Positions 7,495 through 14,176 of a DNA stretch of 24,022 nt are shown here, piece after piece. The notes below the pieces were generated by a model. The model saw only the letters and a program-made list of their open reading frames with translations, searched no databases and was not told where the DNA came from. Position numbers and translations under genes: made by a program. How positions within the stretch are numbered: position 1 is the stretch's first letter; each line of letters begins with the position of its first letter. The DNA comes from a virus. The stretch is taken from the IMG/VR virus record IMGVR_UViG_3300042453_004544, positions 1 to 24,022 of that record; one strand, 5' to 3'.

Positions 7495-7848
7495 AGGTAC
7501 TTGACCCAGAAACAAATAGAAGAGGCCAGCATCGCAATGGAAGCCAGCATGGAGCTTTCCGAATTGCAGGAATCTCTTCGCAATGTTCGGGAAAACCTAG
7601 AATATTTAAATACTTACGCAAAAAGCGTAGATCTCTCCATATACCGAAAGCTTGTGGCCGCAGAGCTGGCCGCAGTAAATGCTATTGAGCGTATAATAAA
7701 TTCAGAGAGGTCAAATGGACAATCGTTGCCCCAGAAAGCTAAAGCAAGCACCTTGCGAGTCATGTCCTTTAGGAAAGGAATCGGTCAGCCTTGTCAGGAA
7801 AGGTCAAAAGCCTTCTTGCGACTGGTTCGTGGCCGACGCCGAGGCTAA
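7489..7848 (+). CDS. Unknown coiled-coil protein with out-of-frame tail
   Basis: A 119-residue protein from ATG 7489. Residues 5-75 form an acidic, predicted coiled-coil or long helical region (repeated Glu/Leu/Ala spacing). The last 45 residues are basic, ending RLVRGRRRG, and are read in a different frame from the well-supported downstream gene, which they overlap by 134 bases. The ATG has no Shine-Dalgarno sequence but stands six bases after GATAAT. A longer form from GTG at 7456, with AAGG seven bases upstream and overlapping the previous stop, is the main alternative start. I do not recognise the family. The helical part looks genuine; the tail may be a by-product of lost termination. 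Confidence 0.6.
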   Translation: MGRYLTQKQIEEASIAMEASMELSELQESLRNVRENLEYLNTYAKSVDLSIYRKLVAAELAAVNAIERIINSERSNGQSLPQKAKASTLRVMSFRKGIGQPCQERSKAFLRLVRGRRRG

Positions 7849-8050
7849 TTATTGTTTTTGGAAGTTTATGGAAGACCACGGAGCTGGTCGCCCTATTTAT
7901 CCATCTAAAATAGCCAGGCTATTGATGGTCGATGACTCCGAAGTCAATAAGACTGTAAGTAAATTTAAATCAGAATTACACGACCTTGTAAGGCCTAATT
8001 CTGATGCAAATAAGTCTACAATTAAACAAGAAAAACCCAAAAATGAATAA
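7715..8050 (+). CDS. Cys-rich helix-turn-helix protein (candidate transcription factor)
   Basis: A 111-residue protein with a cysteine-rich N-terminal half (Cys5, Cys14, Cys17, Cys35 and Cys47), spaced as for a zinc or iron-sulfur site, followed by an aromatic block CDWFVADAEANYCFWKFM. Residues 61-92 (YPSKIARLLMVDDSEVNKTV and following) have the spacing of a helix-turn-helix similar to sigma region 4 or a winged helix. The C-terminus is polar. A DNA-binding or RNA-polymerase-related regulator is therefore likely, possibly a phage sigma-like factor; this is inference from pattern. GAGAGG four bases before the ATG supports the start. It begins inside the preceding ORF. Confidence 0.7.
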   Translation: MDNRCPRKLKQAPCESCPLGKESVSLVRKGQKPSCDWFVADAEANYCFWKFMEDHGAGRPIYPSKIARLLMVDDSEVNKTVSKFKSELHDLVRPNSDANKSTIKQEKPKNE

Positions 8051-8093
8051 ACTCTCAAACCTAACGAGGGCTTAACCCATCGTCTACACTTCC

Positions 8094-8104
8094 TATGGTA
8101 TATT
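8094..8104 (+). promoter_or_regulatory. Extended -10 element upstream of gene 8113
   Basis: TGG followed by TATATT (hexamer 8099-8104) is an extended -10 match; the overlapping TATGGT (8094-8099) with TTAACC (8072-8077, 16-base spacer) is an alternative reading. The predicted start, about 8106-8111, is only 2-7 bases before the ATG at 8113, which has no proper ribosome site, so a leaderless or nearly leaderless message is expected. Confidence 0.4.
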
Positions 8105-8112
8105 CATCAGAG

Positions 8113-8793
8113 ATGAGTAAGTTACAAAAAAGCACAGTTATTGAGGGTGTCGCCACCACAAAGGATAAGGACTCGCAAGGTGAGGTTCTTGACCTAGACG
8201 GAGCAGATATCTCTACCCTCGAGCGTGGGGCAGGATTCGTTAATTCTGATCATTCCGGGCGCTTTGAGCATTTGCTTGGCCGGGTAACTTATGCCAAAAA
8301 GATTATGAAAGCAGAAGACTGCGAGACTCCATACCAAGTTAAAGCCTGGTCAAAGTTGCGTAGGCCTTTTCTTGCTACTAAGATGGAACTTTGGGACGGA
8401 GTCGGCCATAAAGAGGCTGACGCAGTCGCTGCAATTTATCAGCACTTCGTCCAAAAGGGTGAAGAGCCACCCATTAAGATCAGCGTTGAGGGGAAGGTTC
8501 TCGAGAGAGATCCTAGAAACAAAGCTGTTCTCAAAAGAACCCTTATCAAGGGTTTGGCTCTAACTGTGCAGCCCGCTAACCAGCACACCATGACCGAAAT
8601 TGTAGGCATGGTGAAAAGTATGGGAGCAGATGCATTGATGAAGAGTGAATCACCCGCTTTTATCGAGTGCGAAGGCAATCCAACAGAAAAGCTGTATCAG
8701 CTTGCGTTGGTTGCTAAGCAGTTGCTAAAAGGGGCGGTGGAGGCAAGAGCCAACACCGTAAACCAAAAAGGTAAAAAGCCCAATAAGGGCTAA
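8113..8793 (+). CDS. S78-like prohead protease
   Basis: Predicted serine protease that cleaves scaffold and capsid proteins during head maturation; 226 residues. Its N-terminal half has the HK97-type layout: a GVATTKDKDSQGEVLDLDG strand pair, the catalytic His47 in NSDHSGRFEHLLGRV, the probable nucleophile Ser124 in IKISVEGKV, and the conserved GLALTVQPAN segment (147-156) that corresponds to the VSLVxxPAN region of the family. The C-terminus is basic. Gene order (protease, small head protein, scaffold-like protein, capsid) supports the role. ATG 8113 is chosen because a -10 element ends eight bases upstream; an in-frame ATG at 8095 would add six residues (MVYSSE) but also lacks a ribosome site. 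Confidence 0.78.
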   Translation: MSKLQKSTVIEGVATTKDKDSQGEVLDLDGADISTLERGAGFVNSDHSGRFEHLLGRVTYAKKIMKAEDCETPYQVKAWSKLRRPFLATKMELWDGVGHKEADAVAAIYQHFVQKGEEPPIKISVEGKVLERDPRNKAVLKRTLIKGLALTVQPANQHTMTEIVGMVKSMGADALMKSESPAFIECEGNPTEKLYQLALVAKQLLKGAVEARANTVNQKGKKPNKG

Positions 8794-8812
8794 ACCATAA
8801 GGAGAAACGAAA

Positions 8813-9253
8813 ATGGCACTTGCGAATAATCATCGTGAGCAGCTAATGAAGCGACTCAAGAGAGATGTTCAACTCTCTATTCCTTCACTGGCAATTGCTG
8901 ACGCTCCACTTTCTAGTGGAGATCCCGGAATCATGCTTAGCGTCGCTGGAGTCGATGTTGCTCATGTCGCTATCAAGCGTAAGAGCTTCAACGGCTTTCA
9001 AGTCGTAGCTGAACTATCTAATAGCGCTGCAGAAGGGCTTCCAGAACACGACGCCTTCCTTCAGCTTGACACCAATGCAGTTGGAATGGACCACAACATG
9101 GCAGCTCGTCTTGTTCATGCTGTATCCCGTCTTGGATGCGCCAGCCTCAAGCTTATCGCATCTACTGCATCCCCTGCGGCTGCAAATGCAGTTGACGCAA
9201 ATGTAACTGCGGAGATCGCCAACGACGCTCGTCTTGGTGCTGTTGGGGCCTAA
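8813..9253 (+). CDS. Small head protein, possible decoration protein
   Basis: A 146-residue protein, Ala-rich, with alternating strands and helices and a C-terminal Ala/Asn-rich segment; no motif I can name. The ribosome site AAGGAG eight to thirteen bases before the ATG is strong, and codon choice (CGT for Arg, CTT/CTC for Leu) resembles the capsid gene, both suggesting high expression. It stands between the S78-like protease and the scaffold-like gene, a common position for head decoration or minor capsid proteins. Function is inferred from position and expression signals only. Confidence 0.7.
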   Translation: MALANNHREQLMKRLKRDVQLSIPSLAIADAPLSSGDPGIMLSVAGVDVAHVAIKRKSFNGFQVVAELSNSAAEGLPEHDAFLQLDTNAVGMDHNMAARLVHAVSRLGCASLKLIASTASPAAANAVDANVTAEIANDARLGAVGA

Positions 9254-9274
9254 TAGGCTTCAAAGGAGGCTACC

Positions 9275-10060
9275 ATGTCATCTAGCGTTAAAAAAGACGA
9301 ATTGCTTAAGGCAGTAGCAGATGTCCTCGACGAGGCAATTGCTACCTATGAGCAACTCGAAAAAATGGATCTAGACATGAAAGAAGTCGAAGATCCTTCC
9401 AAGGCGAAGAAGTCTGAACCTGAAGCTTCTCCTATGGCCGTTGCTGATGAGGCAAAGGAAGAGGAAGAAGAAAAGGACGAAGACGAAAAAGAAAAAAAGG
9501 ACATGGACAAGGCTTCTCTTCAAATGAAAAAAGAAGAGGATGCCAAAGAAGAAGACAAAGAAGAAGAGCATGAGGATGAAAAGGATGATGAAGAATCAGA
9601 CGACAAACTCATGGCTACTTACAAGTCTTTGGTTTCCAAAATGGAAAAGCGTGGCTTGATCAAGCATCAGGCACAGGATTCCGATGGAAGCAAGTCCATG
9701 AAGAAATCTGAAGCAAGCGAAGAGAAAGAATCTAAGGGCGAAGAAAAAATCGAAGCTCTTAAGAAGTCTTTTGATGAGCGAGTCGAAGATCTTACCAAAA
9801 AAATCGAAGGGATTGCAAAGGCCGTGGAGTCTATCTCCAAGTCCCCAGCAACTACCCGTCGTGGGCTTTCGGGCGCAACTCCGCTTCGTAAGTCTGAAAC
9901 TGAAACCAAGCCTTCTGTATCTAAGCTTGAGGCGCTCGACAAACTTGTTGAGCTTCGCAAGTCTGGAGACCAGAGAGTCGATACCGGGCTTATCACTCGC
10001 CTAGAAATGGGCAAGCTAACCCGTAGCGACTATGAAAGACTAAACAGCATCCTAGGATAA
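9275..10060 (+). CDS. Acidic scaffold-like protein
   Basis: Candidate internal scaffold around which the capsid shell assembles and which is then removed by proteolysis. The 261 residues are extremely charged: residues 40-110 are nearly all Glu, Lys and Asp (for example EEEEEKDEDEKEKKD), then a helical, coiled-coil-prone region (150-190) and a more structured C-terminus ending RSDYERLNSILG, which could bind the shell protein. There are no cysteines or membrane segments. AAAGGAGG precedes the ATG. It lies directly upstream of the major capsid gene and downstream of a protease, which is the usual scaffold position. The charged DNA also yields long antisense open frames, which are shadows. Confidence 0.75.
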   Translation: MSSSVKKDELLKAVADVLDEAIATYEQLEKMDLDMKEVEDPSKAKKSEPEASPMAVADEAKEEEEEKDEDEKEKKDMDKASLQMKKEEDAKEEDKEEEHEDEKDDEESDDKLMATYKSLVSKMEKRGLIKHQAQDSDGSKSMKKSEASEEKESKGEEKIEALKKSFDERVEDLTKKIEGIAKAVESISKSPATTRRGLSGATPLRKSETETKPSVSKLEALDKLVELRKSGDQRVDTGLITRLEMGKLTRSDYERLNSILG

Positions 10061-10091
10061 TCTGGGAAAGCCAAGATAGGAGAAACAAACA

Positions 10092-11567
10092 ATGTTTGAA
10101 GATCTTTTCAATGTAGGGCTGAACACCGGGGCTTCACAGTCCATGGATGCTCAGCAAGCCGAGGAGCTAGTTAAGACGCTCCAGATCGGCCATGCCAATG
10201 GGCTTGCAGCCCCTGGCAGTCTAGTAGGTGGAGCTGCACTCGTTGCAGAATCCCTCGACTCGACTCTTAAATCAGTAACTTACGATGCCACTAACCTAGT
10301 GTTTTGGCCGTCTGTTGCTCAGGATCGTGCTTACTCTCTAACCGAGCAGTATGTTCGTACCAATAGCTATGGCGATGGCGGATCTCCGTACATCCCAGAA
10401 AGCGGATCACCCGCAATGAACGATAGCGAATTCAATCGCCATGCACAAAAGGTTGTCTTCATGTCAACCCGCCGTGGTGTGTCGCTTGCTTCTACTCTCG
10501 TTCGCCAGGCTCTCGGAGCCGATCCAGAAACCCGTGAAGCGCAAGCTGGGACTCTCTGGATTCTTGAGAAGCTTGAGCGTGAACTCTATAAGGGACTCGC
10601 TGACTTCTCTAATGCTGGTGAGCATGATGGTGCGATGAGTGCTATTCCTCTCAAGCTCCAAAACCTCAATCTCGCTGGTGCTGAGATCCAGATCGTCCAA
10701 GGCGATTCTGACTTCTCTGCTCAGTCTCGAGCATTTGACGGTTTCGGTGGAGACCGTTCTGTTCTTATCGATAAGGCTGGCGACATCCTCAACGAAGGTG
10801 ACTTCGAAGAGCTTGCCAACATTATCTCTGAGAACTTCGGTCGTCCTTCCGAGTGTCACATGGACCCTAAGACCATGTCTGACTTCATTCGCCAGTTCTA
10901 TCCAAAAGAACGGGTAAACCAACTTGGTGTTGCTGATGGCAAGGCCGGATATATCGTGCGTGAAATGATGACCACCGCTGGTGGCGTTCAGCTCAAGCCG
11001 AATGTCTTCCTCAAGCCGAAGCAAAAATCCAAGTCCCAATCTGATCGTGCAGGCGTTCCTGTCGGAGCCCTTGTACTTTCTGCAGCGGCTGCCGTTGGTA
11101 TTGGAAGCTCCATGAAGGCTGGCGAAAGCTATGCTTATTCTGTAGCTCTCTGCAACGAGCAGGGTGAATCTGTTGCTCAAGACATCGTAGCTCCAGTTGC
11201 TGTAGCTGCAGATGGCGATGGAGTTGATGTTTCTATTACCGATGCTTCCTCTAATGCTACTCACTACGCAGTATACCGTACTGCTGGTGCAGGAGCTGGA
11301 GCTAAGCTTTTCGTCGGTTATGTGAAGCGCACCTCTTCCGGAGCAACCGTTTTCCGTGACAAAGGCCGTAGGTCTCAAGGTGCAGCTCAAGCTTACATGC
11401 TTGATATGCGTCCAGAAATCATGGTATGGCGTCAGCTTGCTCCTCTCATGAAGATCAACCTTGCTCCTATTACGACTGCAAAAGAATTCTTGCTCTGGCT
11501 TGCCGGAACATTGATCATCTTTGCTCCTCGTAAGAGCGGTCTCTTCAAGAACATCGGTCGAGCATAA
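10092..11567 (+). CDS. Major capsid protein with Ig/FN3-like insertion
   Basis: Predicted shell-forming protein of the HK97 fold, 491 residues. An Asp/Gln/Ala-rich N-terminal region is followed by a core with long helices (around 140-170 and 235-275). Residues about 320-425 look like an inserted Ig/FN3-type beta domain: AGESYAYSVALCNEQGES, then NATHYAVYRT, the pattern seen in surface domains of other phage capsids. The C-terminus is hydrophobic (LLWLAGTLIIFAPRKSG). TAGGAG precedes the ATG. Codon use is the most biased in the window: Arg is mostly CGT or CGC, and I found no ATA and no AGA codon on reading the frame, as expected for the most abundant protein. A strong terminator follows 20 bases after the stop. 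Confidence 0.85.
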   Translation: MFEDLFNVGLNTGASQSMDAQQAEELVKTLQIGHANGLAAPGSLVGGAALVAESLDSTLKSVTYDATNLVFWPSVAQDRAYSLTEQYVRTNSYGDGGSPYIPESGSPAMNDSEFNRHAQKVVFMSTRRGVSLASTLVRQALGADPETREAQAGTLWILEKLERELYKGLADFSNAGEHDGAMSAIPLKLQNLNLAGAEIQIVQGDSDFSAQSRAFDGFGGDRSVLIDKAGDILNEGDFEELANIISENFGRPSECHMDPKTMSDFIRQFYPKERVNQLGVADGKAGYIVREMMTTAGGVQLKPNVFLKPKQKSKSQSDRAGVPVGALVLSAAAAVGIGSSMKAGESYAYSVALCNEQGESVAQDIVAPVAVAADGDGVDVSITDASSNATHYAVYRTAGAGAGAKLFVGYVKRTSSGATVFRDKGRRSQGAAQAYMLDMRPEIMVWRQLAPLMKINLAPITTAKEFLLWLAGTLIIFAPRKSGLFKNIGRA

Positions 11568-11587
11568 TCCTCTTAATATAGTTGCTT

Positions 11588-11627
11588 GAGGGGCTCACGG
11601 GAATTTCCCGTGGGCCTCTTGCTTTTT
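11588..11627 (+). terminator. Rho-independent terminator after the capsid gene
   Basis: CACGGG (11596-11601) pairs with CCCGTG (11607-11612), extended by AA/TT toward the loop. An outer GAGG (11588-11591) pairs with CCTC (11615-11618) across an internal loop. The T-rich tract TTGCTTTTT (11619-11627) follows. It ends the highly expressed head operon. Confidence 0.85.
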
Positions 11628-11647
11628 ATGGCCAATAATGATACTAT
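11619..11647 (+). promoter_or_regulatory. Promoter for gene 11654, -35 inside the terminator T-tract
   Basis: TTGCTT (11619-11624), a 17-base spacer and TACTAT (11642-11647) preceded by TGA (an extended -10). The -10 ends exactly six bases before the ATG at 11654, so transcription should start on the A of the start codon. The -35 box lies within the terminator T-tract, so one sequence ends one operon and starts the next. Confidence 0.55.
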
Positions 11648-11653
11648 AAAAAA

Positions 11654-11854
11654 ATGGAAGCTCTGTTAATCTTATTGGTTGTATTCTTTTTTCTGTCATT
11701 TAATTTTTTCTTGGGCACAATCGAGGACCTTGCTAGACAAAAAGAGCAAGAAGCCAAAAAGGCCGTTGAGAAGTGCCCGCCTCATGCCTGGTCTTACCAT
11801 CCCGAAACAGATCGCCTTACATGCATTAGATGTAATTATGTGGCAAATTCATGA
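11654..11854 (+). CDS. Membrane-anchored zinc-ribbon protein
   Basis: A 66-residue protein. Residues 3-23 are strongly hydrophobic with several Phe and Leu (one membrane helix, probably N-terminus out), followed by a charged helix (23-40). A small zinc-ribbon-like end has Cys41-x2-His44 and Cys57-x2-Cys60 in CPPHAWSYHP and CIRC. Such CxxH...CxxC mini-ribbons occur in small phage proteins of unknown function. The ATG has no ribosome site but sits six bases after a -10 hexamer, so it is probably translated from a leaderless mRNA. Its end overlaps the SprT-like gene by 17 bases. The function is unknown. Confidence 0.75.
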   Translation: MEALLILLVVFFFLSFNFFLGTIEDLARQKEQEAKKAVEKCPPHAWSYHPETDRLTCIRCNYVANS

Positions 11855-12152
11855 AAGAACTTGCCTAGAGATCTGGAGGCTTGCAAATTCCCAGGTCTTC
11901 GGGGGTAAGCTAAAAAAAGAACCGCAATTTAGGGTGTGGGATGCCGACAATTGCGCCGGACATTTCCATGCAATCTTTGACAATCCTGTTATTGAAATCC
12001 ATGAGGTTTTGTTTCAGAAGGGTCAAGATCATGAAATTATTGCAACAATTATTCATGAAATGATACATCAACTACAATGGGAATCCGGAAGGCCTATTGG
12101 CCATGATGATTTTTTTAAAGAAAACATCGAATCTGCCTGGTACAATATCTAA
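11838..12152 (+). CDS. SprT-like metalloprotease domain protein
   Basis: A 104-residue zinc metalloprotease-like protein. HEMIH (His73, Glu74, His77) is the HExxH motif, followed by GHDDFFKENI with His89 as the probable third ligand. The upstream part matches the SprT layout: IWRLANSQVFGGKL, then FRVW and AGHF strands. SprT/Spartan relatives cleave DNA-bound proteins; small phage versions are mostly uncharacterised. The C-terminal zinc ribbon of full SprT proteins is missing here, while a ribbon is encoded just upstream in the overlapping gene. I chose ATG 11838 because the family begins near there; longer in-frame starts would run in the other frame of the upstream gene. There is no ribosome site, so coupling to the upstream gene is likely. 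Confidence 0.75.
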   Translation: MWQIHERTCLEIWRLANSQVFGGKLKKEPQFRVWDADNCAGHFHAIFDNPVIEIHEVLFQKGQDHEIIATIIHEMIHQLQWESGRPIGHDDFFKENIESAWYNI

Positions 12153-12157
12153 AACAT

Positions 12158-12186
12158 TTGACTTTAAGCAATGTGTATGAGATAAT
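12158..12186 (+). promoter_or_regulatory. Strong sigma70-like promoter for the helicase operon
   Basis: TTGACT (12158-12163), a 17-base spacer and GATAAT (12181-12186) with TGA just before the -10 (extended). This is one of the two best promoter matches in the window. The predicted start, about 12193, is four bases before the ATG at 12197. It would drive the small membrane protein, helicase, unknown protein and Rad50-like genes. Confidence 0.7.
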
Positions 12187-12196
12187 TCTTTAGAGT

Positions 12197-12361
12197 ATGA
12201 ATAGGTCCCTTTCTTTGATAGCAACACTTCTAGAGTCATTCTTCGTAACCTCTTCATGCTTGGCGTTGTCTTATGTCTTTAAACTAGACCCAACCATTCT
12301 GCTTAGCTGTACTGTCGGCTATTATATTGCTGCAAAGAACAGCGCAAGGGATAGGCGATGA
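12197..12361 (+). CDS. Small membrane protein upstream of the helicase
   Basis: A 54-residue protein beginning MNRSLSLIATLLES. Two hydrophobic stretches (about 4-28 and 32-46) suggest one or two membrane helices, with a basic C-terminus KNSARDRR. It starts about four bases after the predicted transcription start and has no ribosome site. Its TGA overlaps the helicase ATG as ATGA, so it may couple helicase translation. Being short and unrecognised, it could also be just a leader, but codon choice is natural and the spacing to both neighbours is exact. Confidence 0.6.
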   Translation: MNRSLSLIATLLESFFVTSSCLALSYVFKLDPTILLSCTVGYYIAAKNSARDRR

Positions 12362-13791
12362 GCAAAAGACAAGGAAATATAACAAAATTTACAGTTGACT
12401 ACCAGTATCAAGTCATGAAAATGATGCTAGAGGATACGATGTTTGCCGTAAAGGTAAAGTCATATCTTCAGCCCGGGTACTTCTCGGGTCAACTACCCTG
12501 GATTTATAGGAAAATAGTTGAGCATATTGATCGGTACGGATACCCCCCAACAATCTCCTGGCTAGAACAAGAGACTATGCGATATAGCGATATCACGGAA
12601 AGAAATCAGCATATTGAAATAGTTCAAAACTTGGCGTCTGTTAGGATTGACTATTCCACAAATCAGGATCGAGCAATCCGGGATCATATCAAAAGATTCA
12701 TCGAGGTCAATACCGTTGTTGAAAGCGTCAAGGATATTGCAGATGAATACACAAACGGAGACTTTGACGAAGTTCTTCTAAAAGTAAATCGTTTACACAA
12801 TAAACTATCAGGCATCAATTTGGGGGCAGACAATCTAATTACAGTTAAGGATTATCGCCAAATCGTTGCCCTAAACTCCCAAAGCTACGCCAGAGCCTGC
12901 TGGCTTGGTGTTGACGCTATCGACAATGCGCTGGGGACAGAAAGATATGGCGGTCTCCTTCCACAAACCTGGACAACATATATCGGAGCCTCAAACTCGG
13001 GTAAGTCTATGATGTCTCCTACGATTGCATTCGTAAACGCAAAGCGTGGCAAGAACATCTACATTACAGTACATGAAGACGAAAAGTATCCCACCTTAAA
13101 TCGTTTCTTGGCTGCATTCTCCGGCGTCCCGCTCTCTCGTCTTAATATTCATCCAGATGCCTTTTCAGAAGATGAAAAAGCTGCACTCCTGCATGCACAA
13201 GAATTGTTAGATAAACATGTCAGAATTGAATTCATGTATGGTAAAGATGCAACCATAGAAAGAGTCTGCCAGCGTTTGCGGGAAGTAAAAATGGACTGGA
13301 ATTTTGACCTTTACATCTGCGACTATGGCCAGTGTCTTACATCCAGCGCCTTCAAGAGCATGGACGAGACATACCATATTATGGGTTATGTCTATGAACA
13401 ATTAAAGCAAATTTGTTGCGAATTAGATATTGCGGGATGCGGTGGGGCCCAAGCAAACAGATCGGCAAATACAGTAAATAAAAAAGGAACCGATTACCTC
13501 CGCACGACCGATGTTTCAGACTGCTTTACTATTATCAAGAAGTCGTCAAATGTAATAACAATTAACAGGTCGGATTCTGCTGCAGCCAATAACAGGATCG
13601 TCATTCTGCTAGACAAGGCAAGACAGGGTCGATGCCCTATCGCCGTAGAATGTGCTTCAGATTATTCTCGAGCCCGAGCATTCTATCCTTCTGGTAGACA
13701 TACATATGTCGCCCAGGAAACCCATGAATTGCAAGAGGGTCAATTTGATCAAAGAGAACTGAATGTCGCAGACGGTCTTCAAAGGGAATGA
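12358..13791 (+). CDS. dnaB: DnaB-type replicative DNA helicase
   Basis: SF4 hexameric helicase (DnaB/T4 gp41 type) that unwinds DNA ahead of the replication fork; 477 residues. The N-terminal domain (1-150) is helical. The RecA-like core carries Walker A GASNSGKS (210-217), a conserved glutamate segment ITVHEDE, Walker B LYICDYGQ with Asp322, the GGAQANRS sensor region, and the arginine-finger-like KARQGR near residue 420. Length agrees with the family. AAGGG lies seven bases before the ATG, and the start overlaps the previous stop. No primase gene is visible in the window; the Rad50-like ATPase is two genes downstream. Confidence 0.9.
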   Translation: MSKRQGNITKFTVDYQYQVMKMMLEDTMFAVKVKSYLQPGYFSGQLPWIYRKIVEHIDRYGYPPTISWLEQETMRYSDITERNQHIEIVQNLASVRIDYSTNQDRAIRDHIKRFIEVNTVVESVKDIADEYTNGDFDEVLLKVNRLHNKLSGINLGADNLITVKDYRQIVALNSQSYARACWLGVDAIDNALGTERYGGLLPQTWTTYIGASNSGKSMMSPTIAFVNAKRGKNIYITVHEDEKYPTLNRFLAAFSGVPLSRLNIHPDAFSEDEKAALLHAQELLDKHVRIEFMYGKDATIERVCQRLREVKMDWNFDLYICDYGQCLTSSAFKSMDETYHIMGYVYEQLKQICCELDIAGCGGAQANRSANTVNKKGTDYLRTTDVSDCFTIIKKSSNVITINRSDSAAANNRIVILLDKARQGRCPIAVECASDYSRARAFYPSGRHTYVAQETHELQEGQFDQRELNVADGLQRE

Positions 13792-13792
13792 T

Positions 13793-14176
13793 ATGAAAAA
13801 GAAACATGCCGGAGCAAACTATAAAAAGGGCGATGGGTTTGCTTTCGTTTTTCCTGAAATGAGCAAAAAAAGTAAGGACCTTGTACTGACATATATCGAA
13901 TGCTATTTTGATACGGCATGCGATGCAGACGAAATCGAAGCCAGACTTGATCAAAGGCTTCACCGCCATGCAATCAAGACATCGATTATCAAAATGATTC
14001 TTTTTATACCAGAATTCTTTTTGACCCTGATATTTCATGGCGTTGCAGACGCATACGCTAAGAGCGAATTGATGCTATTGCATTTCAACTTTTTATGTGG
14101 TAGGATTAGCGAGAGAGACATAAATGATGGGGCTTCTGTCCTTTCTCTTGAGCTTATTGAAAGACTAAAAAGATGA
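13793..14176 (+). CDS. Unknown protein with a hydrophobic segment
   Basis: A 127-residue protein, unrecognised. The start is basic (MKKKHAG), the middle holds an acidic helix, and residues about 70-90 (IIKMILFIPEFFLTLIF) form a hydrophobic helix that may be membrane-associated or buried. The ATG follows the helicase stop by one base, with AAAGGGA six bases upstream. A longer in-frame ATG at 13763 would overlap the helicase end and seems less likely. Its stop overlaps the next ATG as ATGA. Its position between helicase and recombination ATPase suggests a link to DNA metabolism; this is inference only. Confidence 0.7.
   Translation: MKKKHAGANYKKGDGFAFVFPEMSKKSKDLVLTYIECYFDTACDADEIEARLDQRLHRHAIKTSIIKMILFIPEFFLTLIFHGVADAYAKSELMLLHFNFLCGRISERDINDGASVLSLELIERLKR

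Noticed and set aside
9371-9571. A Phe/Leu-rich - strand frame
   Set aside because: It is the complement of the Glu/Lys-rich stretch of the scaffold-like gene, which gives Phe/Leu codons automatically.
10464-11390. A 308-codon frame on the - strand
   Set aside because: It is the antisense shadow of the strongly codon-biased capsid gene, with Ser/Arg-rich random composition and no ribosome site.
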